From contig BROG01000075.1 in assembly GCA_030159075.1 (NCBI GenBank), positions 930,501 through 994,500 of the forward strand: a stretch of DNA of 64,000 nucleotides. Reading direction: 5' to 3'. The position numbers and the translations under genes are program-made. The stretch's first letter is position 1. Each line of letters opens with the position of its first letter. The notes beneath the pieces are model-generated. The model worked only from the letters and a program-made list of their open reading frames with translations, searched no databases and was not told the DNA's origin. Below, piece by piece: positions 31,913 to 48,041 of this stretch. The DNA is from Atrina japonica (lineage: Eukaryota; Mollusca; Bivalvia; Pterioida; Pinnidae).

Positions 31913-32879
31913 CACCCCATACCAGGACTACTGCTATCATAATTTTAAATCAAAGTACATGTTGAATTTATATTCATTTCGTCAATTGATTGTCGAAAAC
32001 AGTTCACATAGAAATAAACCTTGACCTTGCTCCCTCAATCGATGGAAGAGCGCACCCTTTAATGAGATTTTAAGTCATGTTATAATACGACGTATTTAAA
32101 ACTTAGGGTAATCCTTTAAATTGTACATTGAAGCAAAACAAGCAAGAATGTCATTAGTTCAACTAACTTTTGCCTATAACCATACGACTCTTCACCTGGA
32201 CTAGGCATGAAGAACCAAAAATATTTATTTTTAGTTACAATACTTCAGGTTTATTATTTGGCCTTGTGTGATACCCATTTTTTCGGAAACATAAATTTAT
32301 ATTAAATTCGAGCTCACCTTATAAAATTTCATTGACAAATAGATCGATTTTGGCATTTTTTGTTATTTTAAACTTTGATATTGTTAATAACATTCCTATA
32401 TATAACCCAAAGGCAGAAACAGTGTACATTTCCACCTTCTCGTTCTTTTAATATCGCCATCAAATCAATTATTAATTGATGTTATCTAATCACATCGATA
32501 CAATTAATGAAAACTGTAAAAACAAGGTTTAATCTTTGAACACATTTCACATAAAAACCACAAAACAAATATGTACTTTTCAGTGAGTTTATTTCAAATT
32601 TGTTTTGGCGCGACAATAAGTTATGCATTTATTATATATAAAAGCACTCTATAAAATACTTTGAATGACTTTAACATTAACAGTACAATAATGCAACAAA
32701 AATGACAATTTTAACAATGAATGTAACTGTACAAATATTATTGCCTCTGCTATCAACGGTTTACAACCATCTTAGAATATAGCCTTCGAGTATTATGAAT
32801 CATACTAGACACAGTTTGACTGTTGTATAACTGCAAGTCAAAAGTGCAAGGAGAATTTTGTACTTTTAAGTACCAAAGA

Positions 32880-32882
<3 letters not shown>
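31913..32882. other. No gene recognised
   Basis: AT-rich, no repeated words noticed. Confidence 0.55.

Positions 32883-32971
<89 letters not shown>
32883..32971. repeat. (TA)n microsatellite
   Basis: About 89 bases of TA. Confidence 0.95.
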
Positions 32972-32975
<4 letters not shown>

Positions 32976-33105
32976 CTAGGTTCAACAGTCTTATTTGCAA
33001 TCCAGAGGCAATCCAATAGTAAGTAACACTGTGTTGTTACATTCTAACATAAACTATTATCAGCGAGTAACACTCTAATATACCGGGATATGATTAATGT
33101 ATATC

Positions 33106-34089
<984 letters not shown>

Positions 34090-34254
34090 TACATACATAC
34101 ACACACACACACACATACATACATACATACATACATGCATGCATGCATACATACATACATACATACATACATACATACATACATACATACATACACATAC
34201 ATATATACATACATACATACATACATACATACATACATACATTCATACATACAT

Positions 34255-34285
<31 letters not shown>

Positions 34286-34430
34286 CATACACCCACACAC
34301 CCACACATACATACATACATACATACATACATACATACATACATACATACATACATACATACATACATACATACATACATACATACATACATGCATGCAT
34401 GCATGCGTGTATGTGTTTGTGTGTGTGCAC
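34090..34430. repeat. (CATA)n / CATG / CA compound tract, about 340 bp
   Basis: CATA repeats with CATG patches near both ends, a CACCCACAC interruption near 34290 and TG repeats closing the right end. All long ORFs here (Tyr-Ile-His or Met-Tyr-Val-Cys repeats) come from the tandem repeat. Confidence 0.97.
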
Positions 34431-36104
34431 ATTTTGTCATTTATTTGCCATTTCTACACAATCAAGGGTTCAGCAGTTAATATTACCTAATTAAACAGGT
34501 TTTTACATTGAATTTAATATATATCATACTGACTCTAAACATATTGAGAAGTCCTTCCACACTCTCAATGTCGTCTTCGTGATTACAATAGTTTAGATGA
34601 AATATTTACAATAATGAATAAACAATGATGAAAATACATTTTCAATTATCAATTATTAACGACAATGAGATTTATCACACCTGGACAGCAGTAAAAGTGT
34701 CATGATTCAATTATATTACGTCATACATTTTTTACGATAGAATGTTTGGTGTTCTGGACCAAACAGATAATGAAACCCTTTGTTTATGCTTTCAAATTTA
34801 CATATGAAACTATCCATTAGAACTTCAATCCATTAACATGATACTGACATCAAAATCACTTGCTTGTATAAAGTGATATCCATGTGTCACGATATAAAGC
34901 ACTAATTCGGTTACCATGACAAACAAACTACATCATCGTCAATATCTTAAAACATACCATGTCTTCCATGCAACGTTTTTTATCATTGAATTCAATTTAT
35001 TAAAGATATATTATACAAAAAAGGTTGTTAGCGGAATCTGGAGATTTATCCGAAATATTCAGGATGTTATTGCATTTCACATCTGAATGATATATAAGGG
35101 ACTCTCGATCAACTGCATATTTGAAACTGAAAACTTATATATATATATCGTGAAAGAGGAAACTGTCAACGTACCCTCTTCTCAATGAATATTACCAGGT
35201 CTCTCGTAGCTATTGTTTATTCTGATGTTCTCTGACAAACCAAGAGTAAAGCCTGCAATATACATCTTATACATCAAGAAAACCCAATATAGTAATGTTT
35301 ATAAACTGCCATAATGTGAGGGGGGTTCTAAAACTGTTTAGCGATTCGACATATCAAATACATTTATTATTTAGTAAAAAGGTTGTTTCACCCACGACTG
35401 TAATTACATTATTCACCATCTTTTTTTCTCGATGTACAAATCATTTAAAGGAGATTTGCCAAACTAAAAACAGGCTTAATGTTTTCGCTAGATCAATATA
35501 AAGATTTAAGATTTAACACAGTAAAACGGATTAATGTACTAGTCTGTTTCGTCCAACAGGATTAGCTACTGTAAGTAATTTCCCATCAGATAAACTCAAC
35601 GCCGGGCTTATTTGTTGTAATTCGTTAGAAGTAGTTAAGTTTAATCAAAATATCTAAATTATTAATAGGCTAGTAATCAAATGATGGCATTTGAATAAAA
35701 ATATAGTTTAACACTAATTTCAAACACTGTTCTAGTGCAAAGTAAGTCAACTTTACATTTTAAAAAATCATTCAAATGATGTTCCATTTAAACATTTAAG
35801 AGACCGAGATATATTCAGAGAGTTTGCATGGAAGACTATCAATCTATAACACGCATCAACATATCCCTACATATCACAGAAGCTTAAGTCAAGTTTTTTT
35901 TTCTCAATTCAGAGAATTTGATTCCCTGTATGAATCCATTGTGACTACTTGCTAATCACAGAATTATTCTAGTAAAATCATTCTGACCGAACTAGCACGT
36001 GTTCATGATCAAACAACATAGTGCAAAATTGCTGAAACTTGAATGCTGATCCTATTCATATTGTTGATTGATATACAATTCATCATGGTTAAACAATACC
36101 GGAA
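34431..36104. other. Downstream flank of the receptor gene
   Basis: AT-rich. It may hold the rest of a long 3'UTR of the minus-strand receptor, but no boundary is visible. Confidence 0.45.
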
Positions 36105-36110
36105 TTTATT
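36105..36110 (-). promoter_or_regulatory. Candidate polyadenylation signal for the receptor
   Basis: AATAAA on the minus strand about 145 bases past the receptor stop codon. The hexamer is common by chance in such AT-rich DNA, so distance and strand are the only support. Confidence 0.3.
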
Positions 36111-36255
36111 TGTTGAACCGGTTCCTGTTCGTACTTGTACCATACATTAATTCTGGAACTGATCGCGCACATACGGATGATTCTTGTCTAGAAGCGAACC
36201 TTGTTAACTTCTATCATAAAGCGGAATTATTAGTCTCCTAAATATCGTGGTTATT

Positions 36256-37698
36256 TCAAATGTTGCTTTCATTCTCTGGCTTGGCGTTGCCGTTACCTAA
36301 ATGAACTATTGTTTGCCCTTGACTGTTGTATCGCACAATCGTATCCGTTGTTGGCCGTAGACTGTCACGAAACGTTGGGTCTGGTCCATATTGTTCAACA
36401 TAACTCTCTGATCGAATTCTTGAATTAATCCCTCTACATCTTAAACATAAAATTTCTTTAAATGGAGTTCTGAATTCTCTGTTGAAACGCACGTAAATCA
36501 CAGGATTCATAAATGAGTTAAAGTAGCCAAGCCACTGGAACATTCCAATAATCCAAACTGGAATAGAACACTCGTGTCCTTCAACTTCACAAAATGGTCG
36601 AATAACGGCAAGAATAAAGAATGGTAACCAACAAGCGGTAAAACCACCCATGATCACACCCAATGTCTTTGTGGCTCTATGTTCTTTGTAAGATGATACT
36701 TTATTGCTTCGAGACAGTAAAGATTTAATGGTAAAACGTCTTTTATTATTATTTCTATGGTTGGGCAACATTTCCATAGCAGAATCGTCTTTATCGTCCT
36801 TATCGTGCCCGCCATTTTTCAGGATGCCATTAGGATGAAAGTGGTCACTCTGACCACTACTCCGCGAGGATTTTGAAGATGGTAAAAATAATGTATCTTG
36901 TCCTCTGTCTATACTTCCTGGCTGTGATTTTGTTTTTGCTAGTCGAGACGAGACCCGCCATATTCGGTAGTAAATGACGATCATGGCAACTAATGGAATA
37001 TAAAAGGCACATAAGGTTGCATAGATTTGGTATCCAATAGCCTGGCTAATTATACATTGCCACTTTGGCGCGACCGTTTTCCAGCCTAGAAGAGGAGGAA
37101 TTGATATCAATGCAGAGGAAATCCACACTCCAGCAATCATGATTCCCATTCGCCGTGGGGTTCTTTTCATGGCATATTTGAATGGCCTGGTTATAACAAA
37201 ATATCTGTCAACGCTTATCATGCACAAATTAAGAATGGACGCTGTACACAAAATAACATCTAACGAGGTATATATATCACATACGACATCTCCGAGAGCC
37301 CAATATGTCATCACTTCAGCGGTTGCAGCGAACGGCATCACAAGAACTGCTACTAGTAAATCCGATACTGCTAGCGACAATATCAACAGGTTTGAAGGAG
37401 TTTGCAAACGTTTAACTACGGCCACCGCAATACATACTAATGAGTTACCGATTATAGTTCCAATCACTAGCAGTAACACACCTATCGTGATTAATATTTG
37501 CACCCATAATGCATGACTGGAAACTGGTTCCTTGTCCTCATCAATTGGAAGTGTGGTAGTCTGGTTGGCATAAAATGTCTCATTTTGCCACAACGTAGAA
37601 TTGTCCACCAAATGTACGACTAATCTAGACTGGGGGTCTAGATTTAACGGTTCGTATGTCGATTCATCCATTCCTCTGAAGTATGTTTTTGTAGGCAT
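36256..37698 (-). CDS. HTR7: 5-HT7-like serotonin (biogenic amine) G protein-coupled receptor, single-exon ORF
   Basis: A complete 480-residue rhodopsin-class receptor that would sit in the plasma membrane of neurons or muscle, bind serotonin and, if truly 5-HT7-like, raise cAMP through Gs. Seen: three N-glycosylation sites (N33, N39, N45); TM1 about 65-91 with N85 (1.50); TM2 with D113 (2.50); C140 (3.25), amine-binding D147 (3.32) and DRY at 164-166; W192 (4.50); ECL2 C215; TM5 P235 (5.50) with A227/T228/A231 at 5.42/5.43/5.46; a Ser-rich and Asp/Lys-rich third loop of about 95 residues with a PKA-type RRFT (320-323); E339 (6.30); CWLPFF 356-361; paired ECL3 cysteines 370/377; NPVIY 398-402; helix 8 and C418/C421. 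The subtype call rests on VKRLQTPSN after TM1, AFYIP in TM5, RPFC after TM6 and the CRGINSRI stretch after helix 8. An in-frame TGA directly precedes this ATG; the ATG at codon 10 (37671) has a better Kozak context and may be the real start. No frameshift or stop is seen. A 5-HT1-like or orphan amine receptor is the alternative. Confidence 0.93.
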   Translation of the reverse strand: MPTKTYFRGMDESTYEPLNLDPQSRLVVHLVDNSTLWQNETFYANQTTTLPIDEDKEPVSSHALWVQILITIGVLLLVIGTIIGNSLVCIAVAVVKRLQTPSNLLILSLAVSDLLVAVLVMPFAATAEVMTYWALGDVVCDIYTSLDVILCTASILNLCMISVDRYFVITRPFKYAMKRTPRRMGIMIAGVWISSALISIPPLLGWKTVAPKWQCIISQAIGYQIYATLCAFYIPLVAMIVIYYRIWRVSSRLAKTKSQPGSIDRGQDTLFLPSSKSSRSSGQSDHFHPNGILKNGGHDKDDKDDSAMEMLPNHRNNNKRRFTIKSLLSRSNKVSSYKEHRATKTLGVIMGGFTACWLPFFILAVIRPFCEVEGHECSIPVWIIGMFQWLGYFNSFMNPVIYVRFNREFRTPFKEILCLRCRGINSRIRSESYVEQYGPDPTFRDSLRPTTDTIVRYNSQGQTIVHLGNGNAKPENESNI

Positions 37699-37710
37699 TC
37701 ATGAATGCAT
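37699..37710 (-). promoter_or_regulatory. Three-codon upstream ORF (Met-His-Ser-stop) abutting the receptor ATG
   Basis: On the minus strand the 12 bases before the receptor's first ATG read ATG CAT TCA TGA, in the same frame and touching it. A scanning ribosome would meet this minimal ORF first, which could favour reinitiation downstream at codon 10. The sequence is seen directly; a regulatory role is inferred and depends on this segment being in the mature 5'UTR. Confidence 0.3.
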
Positions 37711-40700
37711 CAGTACAAAAATCTATGATTTATCTATTTTATACCGTTTTTCCTAATGTGTATGATTATAATTGGTGCAAAGTGGGCGATGATTTATTTT
37801 TTCACATAGTAAAGATTGAATGTCACTTTAAATACTTAGAATGGACGAATGTAGCACAAAAGAATGAAACACTGCTAGTTTACATGAATACATAATCACT
37901 TTCTATTCCCGCGGGGACGCAAACGACAACACCATTACACGAGGTCTAGCCTTTCCTTTTGAAGCCTATACTATTTTGTCAAAAGATGTACAACCCCTCT
38001 TGGGAGCCCGTGTGTCACTTCGGTCGATATTTCATTTGGAGAAAGGCATGTCTTAGCACGGTAGAAAATCCTGTTTTATATCTTGTATTGATTTATACAT
38101 GGACAAATTCAACCACACACAACCAGTATTTGAAAAACTCAGCATCTTGAGTACACGCATCAACGGATTTTATTCAAGCCAAGACTATTTCACAAAAACT
38201 GGCGACACGAAATCAAATATTCGATAGGTAGTTAAAAAAGCATATATACCTTGCACGAATAATACGGTCGCAATTTAGAATATAAAGTTAAACGATCGAG
38301 AGATCTAAAGCTTATGGTATGTAATCCGTTAATTAGCAATACTACTTCTATTCTCTTAAATTAATCAATAAGACTAAAGTTGTCGTAATAAGCTGGAACA
38401 TACGGAATGTCAGAATATGTCAACACTTATTTACGAACATCTAGAGCAGGTTTCTGATGATTCTGTTACTGTCCACTTAAACACTGTTCCGTAAAGTCCG
38501 AAAATAAAGTTAAATACAGCTGTTATTCACGAAAACAAGTTGAACTTTCAAACTCCACTCCCGAAATGAAAGTTGTTTACAACCTTTTTTTCACTGTTGA
38601 GGTGTAATCTCTAAATCCATACATTATTTTAGCCTCAATCGAAGTAATCCGGCGATACACTTAGGTTAATATTTAAAAGAACGAATTATACACGCCATCA
38701 AAGTAAAATCCGAAACTTTGAGAACAGAATGTTAAATCTAAGTAGTCCCTTTACACAGGACAAGATTGTTTATGATATAATCTTATTTCAAACTGTTGGT
38801 CCATGTGAATCAAATGAATGTCATAATCCATATAGGAGTACGTAACTGTTGGAAACTTCACGTTATTTTCTGTTGTTGTTGTTGTTGTACTGTATTCGAC
38901 ACTGTTAAAACACGACAGAACCTGAAAAGATATATAAATAAGTATGAAATATCTAGATATGAACTAAGTAATTAAACTTTACCAGATGTTTACGACACTA
39001 CTTTTCTCCCACGTGTCTCCCTGTTCGTGAGAGAGTATTTTACATGCATACACATTTTAAACTGATACTTAAGGAACTCTTTAAAGACGATATATTTTAC
39101 CGAACGCAAAATCTGTAATGCGACAACTGGCCCTGGTGTCAATATGTTAGATTACACTCCGACGACAAAACTGCTGGATTTAATATGCGAGGGTCATCGT
39201 ACAAACAGAATCAATTATATCACCAATAATAGCATATAACACAATTTTCTTAACAATATTAATCGTTTGAGTCCGTAGTGGCGAAAATAATTGTAGCAAC
39301 AGCACCTACTATCTAGTTGAGAATTATTGTTAAACGTAATATCTGAAGCTATACTACAATAACCCCTATGGTACAATGCTATATTTATATCAAACTGACA
39401 ATAAAGCTGTAGCATCAGTACGACGAAGGCAACGAAAACAACGACGACATCAAATTCAATGGATCACTAATATTAATGTTAGTTTTTGTCCTCGAAACAG
39501 GTTTTCGTCATTTCCTTGATTAGAATTTTGAATGGTTACTACCATAACACAAATGCTATTCTGAAACTATAATATTTGTATATTAGAACATTGTTATTTA
39601 TGATAAATAAAAGCAATTTAATGACAAATAAGTACCTGAAGTTGTCAATCCGACCTGCAACGGAGGTCACAGACAACAATGGCTAATTTGTTTAAATAAA
39701 TTCTTAAGTGTTATATTTTACCGACAATTTCTATGAGCATTCCAACGTAAATATTGCTGGGAATTACACAATAGTCTTCGAAGGAAATTCTTCTTCTTTG
39801 TGTTGAAGTTTAAAGACACTAAGGGCAATTTAGCTAACAATTTTAACGCTTTTAATAATAACAATGACAATACTAAAATGTAGATTTAAAACATTTTAAA
39901 CAAGGATTACCTTGAGTATTTGCAAACAGCGTAATGATAACAAATAACAACATATGTGAGAAACCTGCAATAATACATCCATAATTCGATACTAGTAGCA
40001 TTAAGTCACTTTTGTTTCAACTTTCAGTACCCTATATTTATTTCATGTAATAATAGCAATCACCAGTAATTAAGCTGATAACACTGGACCAAGGTATAAA
40101 AAATATTGTTTACTAGTTAATGCAAAGCCACATTAATAAAATCAATTAATTTCCGGAAAAATAATGATTTTCAATTTCTATCTTATAGAAAGTATTGATG
40201 TTTGCATTCAAAGATACATGTGTTACATATATGACGAATTCGTTATCTGCAATCAATGCGTACAGCGTCTAAGACGTAAGACAGACCCTGAAACGAATAA
40301 AGAGGGTGAAACCTGTTTCTACAGCAAGGAGTCAATACTTGTCCCAACCTCTTGCAAGTCTAACATTCTCTAGTGCGAGACACATATGACCACAATGACT
40401 TCCATGTCATCTGAGTGCATTCAGTTTATGATACATTATTAATTTGTCTTAGAAAATAACATTCATCAATTGCATAATTTTTGTTAGGTGTTGACATATT
40501 CATACTGGTGATACAGCGGTTATTCGCAAATAATTTGTTTGTAGTTGTAAGTATATTAAACGATGATTAATGATATCTCTAGCGTTGATGGAGTAATAAC
40601 ATCCGAAGTATATATATTCATATTTAGCTTGGGTATGTCATACACAGCATATACAAGACAATGCAGATTTTTTTCAGGGCGAAATTTCATTTTATACATA

Positions 40701-41572
40701 CACGACTGATAAGGATTAGTAAATTGCTCCTCTCCAAATTACCCCATGGTAGTATTACAGTCACAAATCCGTAATTCTGCATTAAAGTTTGGCATGATGT
40801 CAGAGAAATGAGCGGCTTTGTATGTTGAGCTGAAAATAAATCCGGATGTAAGTCAACTTCCAAGTCCGAAGAATTTCTTAAGTTTTTCTTTATAAGTACT
40901 TCTTCAAATACCACACTGTTCTATATACTCTCTATTGTACACTGAGAACTAAGTATTTATATGTCCTATGTCTCATTACACAAAATAACAAAACTAATTC
41001 TTAAAATAAACTCTTGGTAAACCAACAACAGCCGTTAATTCTATCTGATGATGAAGCAAATTAATTTTGAAATGTGTCAAATGACCGATGCAAATTTTCC
41101 GAGTTTTCCCATAAAAGGCAATCAATGAGACTTAACGTAATAATTAGACCACTTTACCGGGAGTGTCGAGTCCCCGTAATGAGTGCACAACTCACCTGTG
41201 TTGACGCTTAAAGGTAATAACTTAATAAATGAACGATTAAGCTAATATATTTCTTCTGTCGTAAATAAAATAATGATAAAATTGAATTAATGAATCGACT
41301 TCAACATCAGCTCCAGCAACCAACGTCATAAAAACAAGAGACGAAAACGTCACAAAAGTGAAAGCACGGATCGAACCAATCAAGTAGATCATTATGTCAA
41401 ATCCATTATAGAAAAGTAAAAATGTAATGCTGATTTGAGAAAATGTTTTTTCGTTGTGAGCCAATTGATTGAATTAAGTAAAAAATGACGAAATCACAGG
41501 AATTGGGTGATTTAAAGATGATAAGTACTTACAAATAATAGAACGTGCAACACCACACAAAATTGACAAATG
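37711..41572. other. Upstream flank of the receptor gene
   Basis: Expected to hold the 5'UTR, promoter and perhaps non-coding 5' exons of the minus-strand receptor. No TATA box or acceptor could be assigned with confidence. A (GTT)n stretch lies at 38870-38886. Short frames at 40164-40373 and 40687-40914 have no motif. Confidence 0.45.
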
Positions 41573-41573
41573 G

Positions 41574-41622
<49 letters not shown>

Positions 41623-41628
41623 AATGAT
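41573..41628. repeat. (GAT)n microsatellite
   Basis: About 18 GAT units; reads as poly-Asp or poly-His in chance ORFs. Confidence 0.95.
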
Positions 41629-41650
41629 ATATCAATAATGAACGTAATTG

Positions 41651-41652
<2 letters not shown>

Positions 41653-41744
<92 letters not shown>
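41653..41744. repeat. (AT)n microsatellite
   Basis: About 92 bases of AT, 25 bases after the GAT tract. Confidence 0.95.
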
Positions 41745-41747
<3 letters not shown>

Positions 41748-42322
41748 ATAATTACTACAAAAAAAATAAATGTAGGTTGGCCAAGCACTACCCTAAACAT
41801 ATACACGCAGTGCATGTTCTTTGCGTAGACACATTATCTATAAATGAGAGTTTATTATCGTTGCAGCATGAAGCAAACCAGAAAACAGGATACATGCATA
41901 CACTGTAGTACATTAATCTTATAAAAGGACTCTCCTAAAACATTTCCTTCAGAAATAAATATCTGTGTGTCAGTGTGCCGTAACGGATCTATAGAAATAT
42001 GAGTCTACAACAAGTTTGACACTGCCCCGGGGTGTTTTCACACAAGGGACGGCAACAATCTGTATTCATTCATTTAGCTATCTCAGAAAACACGAATGTA
42101 TACAAAACATATAATTCTTTTTTTTGCAGAGTATATGCTACTGTTTATTATCTATGAATCTTACTATAACTCGGACACATTTATACATCTTTACGAAGTT
42201 GAAATATTAGTTGAAATAAAATCTATTAAAATATCGTAGGGTAAAGACAAAGAGGAAGTATACACGTGTTTAAACAATCATTGCCACAGAGATTAAAAAG
42301 TAGTATTAAAAACAGCATAAAC

Positions 42323-42327
<5 letters not shown>

Positions 42328-42404
<77 letters not shown>

Positions 42405-42415
42405 AATACACACAC

Positions 42416-42491
<76 letters not shown>
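42328..42491. repeat. (TA)n - CACACAAATACACACACA - (TA)n tract
   Basis: Two TA tracts of about 70 bases each, split by an 18-base CA-rich linker. Confidence 0.95.
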
Positions 42492-42494
<3 letters not shown>

Positions 42495-44589
42495 CTATTC
42501 ATCTTTCAAGATATAAGATTAATTTCTATTACTTACGTGTATCACATCCTAACAGAATTTGTATGTATTTAATAGTTTGCACACTGAATTAAAGTATTCC
42601 GTTAAATCTGTCTAAGTGATGGAGCGAACTGTTAATTCGTTTCGAATCATTATAAAATATCTCTCTTAAGAAGTAGGTGGCAAATCTAGATAAAAATACT
42701 TCAAAACTCTCACTGTTGTGGGGTCAAAACTCCCCTGATTTATATTCCTGCCTACCTGATCGGTGGTATATCCGATTTAAATACATACTGAATGCATTTA
42801 TCAAAATAGTGTAGCAAAATAGTCCGCTATATAATTTTACCTGAAAACGACTATCCAAGCGATAGCATATTAAGTACGGATTTATATTATATACTTCACA
42901 TTGGGACGTATCTCTATAGAGTGTTTATTGCTCTATATTAATAACAAAAATGCATAGTACTGGTTATAATTTAGTCAAATCAAATCTTTATGCTAAGCGC
43001 TTAAAATGGGCATAACGCTTCGATAATAACTCTCAATACAGTTTTTGATTCAGACGCAAAAATGTCGTTTACCTAGGGAATGTTTGACTTTAGTTCTAAT
43101 GAAATTCACTCTCGATTGCTGAACAGCGGCATTTTCGGAATGATCCATTTTTCACAGTCGATAAATAATATTCCTATATAAAGGACCGTTATATCTGTTT
43201 GTGCTAGGTTATAATCGGTTCTTTTCTAAAACCTGATATTGTAATGTTTCCCCACAAAATGAAATGAAGAATTGAAACGCACTATTCAGCTCGGTAAATA
43301 TGAACTGACATGTTTGGGGAACGATTTTAAAAGATACCAACAGCAAAACAGCTTCAATAACAAAATATCAAACCTTGGCAAACCTTGGATTTGACATTCA
43401 AGAATCTGACCCCGTGGGTTAATATTATTTTGTTTTAAAAAGAGTAGCACTGGTTATTTTTCTCCCATCATATTATTTTGGAATACACAGAAAGTAGGGC
43501 TCGATGTGATCACTAACACAGTTTTGACAATGTTTTACTGTATTTTTACAAGATTGAGATTTCCTTGTTTATCCCTAGGTCAAGTAATTAACCAGTTCGT
43601 TCTATGACGTCATATAAACAACCCTCAGTGCACCATATTAAAAATTACATCTTGTATAGGACAAGATTAAATGATGCGCTTTTCATATATAGATATGAAG
43701 AAAAAAAAGCAATTACTAGGTATGGTGCAAGATGTAAAAATATACCCAGGTTATGATTCAAAGTCAAGGTTTGATTAACACCTTCTTGAAGTTAATTTTT
43801 TTATAGTTGAGATATTCTAAATCCCATAAGATAACCGGCGAAATATTTTATTGGTCTCTTTCTCGGGTGTATACCTTTATAGTCATTGACCATAATTATG
43901 TTTGTCACCATTTACACTATATCGAAAATTTATTTTCTATCTTCTCTGGTTATTTCAACACACAAAACAAACCAGAAAAGGCAGTCTAAAATAGGTCCAC
44001 AGGATAAAATGATGTGTTGACCACGATCTGTTTATATATGTTTTAATGAAATATTGTGTGTTGAAATTATTTAATACATATTAAGAAATGAAAATCCATT
44101 CTTGTTTCATGCCATAAATGATAACTGATTATAGTTAACTTATATCATAATCAATTTTCGATATTGATTTTAAACAACAGAATATTTCTTTTTTTTTTCA
44201 TTAAAACTACTGTACATGACTTTTATCTGCAGAGGAGCCTTGTGATATAGTTTTTATTTCCGATTATTTATTTAAGGTATTTATGAATATTAAATGTCGG
44301 CCTCTAGGCCGTAACGGAAATAGACATTTCTTTTCATTACAATTTTCTTCTCCCCAACCTTGGATAAATACGTGTGAAAAATATCATTGATCTCTAATGC
44401 ACAACTCTATGACATACAAAAAGGCGATTTCTCGGGAAGTCAAGCGGGGAATCATATTTTGTTGCAAACATAAACTTAAATGCCGAAAAGTTTTCATTTT
44501 GTTTATTTTTCACGTTTTGTGTAAATCTTATGGCGACACTGAGAATCAATGTACTGAGAGTGCTGGGGTTGGCATCATAAAACGTAGGA
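42492..44589. other. No gene recognised
   Basis: AT-rich; short frames only. Confidence 0.55.
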
Positions 44590-44705
44590 ATTGCCTTCAG
44601 TCTAAAACGTTTACTCAACTTTGGCAAATTTTGAAATCTGATTGGCTGAATAGGCCAAGTTGAAAATATTCTGAACTTTAATGGTGCCAGGCTTAGTGTT
44701 GATTA
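44590..44705 (+). repeat. Repeat pair, member 2
   Basis: TGAAATCTGATTGGCTGAAT, AAAATATTCTGAACTT and AATGGTGCCAGGCTTAGTG align with 4895-4985. The ORF across it (44397-44663) shows no domain. Confidence 0.4.
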
Positions 44706-44803
44706 TGTATCAATAATGCGCTTGATATGACGGAACAACTACTTAGCACTACAGCAGTGATGAAAGTAGAGAGACTCCGGATAGTAACAGCAAACCGTAA
44801 TAT

Positions 44804-46737
<1,934 letters not shown>

Positions 46738-46955
46738 ACGAAGTTTTGTATTATATACCAAAATATGAATTTTCAGGATGTCCAGGATACATATAAGAAT
46801 CTTGTGAATATTGAACAAACATGGACGTCTGGAAATCCAGAGGTGGGGTCAGGTGCAATGGATTAAGCATCCCCTGTTGACCGGTCACACTCGCTGTAGT
46901 TCACCGACAAATGAAATAGGTTAGGGAGGATGCCTCGTCACGACTTATTTCCTGT
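46738..46955 (-). mobile_element. 3'-tail copy F of the RT element, diverged
   Basis: On the plus strand it reads CAGGATGTCCAGGATACATA, GGAAATCCAGAGGTGGGGTC, GCATCCCCTGTTGACCGGTC and GACAAATGAAATAGG, the reverse complement of the copy A landmarks. It is more diverged than B or C. Confidence 0.65.
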
Positions 46956-48041
46956 TATGCAATTAATGAATATTTGAGGAGTAGAAGTTGATATAGATAG
47001 AGAAAACTAAAAATGATACTAATTTTTATCACTATTCCGTGGTTCGATTCACATTTCGTCGGTAGTTTGGGTTTAGTACTTTGTTTGATTTAAATTTTCA
47101 TTTAACAATATATTTATAATATGCAGTATTTCTTTCACTCTCCGTGTGTGTGTGCGTGTGTGTGTGTGTGTGTGGGGGGGTCCGTGAGAGTGTGTATGTG
47201 TATGTTTTTACATGATATTTCAATCGTTTTGTACTGATGTAGGGACAGGTCGTCCCGAAAATTTGACTTTGATTTTTCCGTGTTGTTAGTCATTTTAGTG
47301 CTTAATATATTATTTTCTTTCCTAGTATCTATTGCTTAGATCCGAGATCCGAGTTATTGAAGGTAAAATATCCATGAGAAAAAAAGACACGAGGTTTGTA
47401 TGTTTTCCTACATAATGTGATATCGATTCCTTTTGATATTATACTTTAAAGTCATTGGTAAATCATATAACGCATACATATTAAGTTAGATATGATACAG
47501 AAGCAAAGACACATTTTGCATAACACATGTTAGAAATTTAAAAACGTGTGGATGATTAAAGTTAATTATGATTATATAATCTATACAAGACCTGAAGGCA
47601 TACTGTTTAGAGAACGCCTTTATTGAGCGACAGACGACAGAACGAATACATCATATTATCGTCCATATTTATTTAATCTATTCCACATTTTGAATCTGGT
47701 TAGCGAACATATAATGGGTTTTTATCATATAAAAAATCGTTAAAGGCAATATTTTCATTTGGTGTAAGCGGCAATAATAATGTCAATAAAAGTGGTATAA
47801 AGTTTTGTTGAGACAAATATCAGTGCATAAGGACCCGGATGACATGCTACTATTTTTATAACATGGAAACTGATGCATGGCCACTGTTTATGAGAGGTCT
47901 TATTTGTTTTGGTGTGTTATTTGTAAATACAAGATTTGTCCATTGAATTTTAATTCAGAATTCCTGTACTTGGAAATCTTTAAGATTTGATAATACACTG
48001 GCCAGGATTAAGGAAATTTCACTGACATTTTAACTATAAAA
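46956..48041. other. No gene recognised
   Basis: AT-rich apart from the GT/G tract. Confidence 0.55.
47143..47181. repeat. Short (GT)n tract with G run
   Basis: GTGTGTGTGCGTGTGTGT followed by seven G residues. Confidence 0.85.

Noticed and set aside
37139..37516. 125-codon plus-strand ORF
   Set aside because: Antisense shadow of the receptor coding sequence.
40164..40373. 69-codon ORF with several cysteines
   Set aside because: No recognisable domain, splice context or repeat support.
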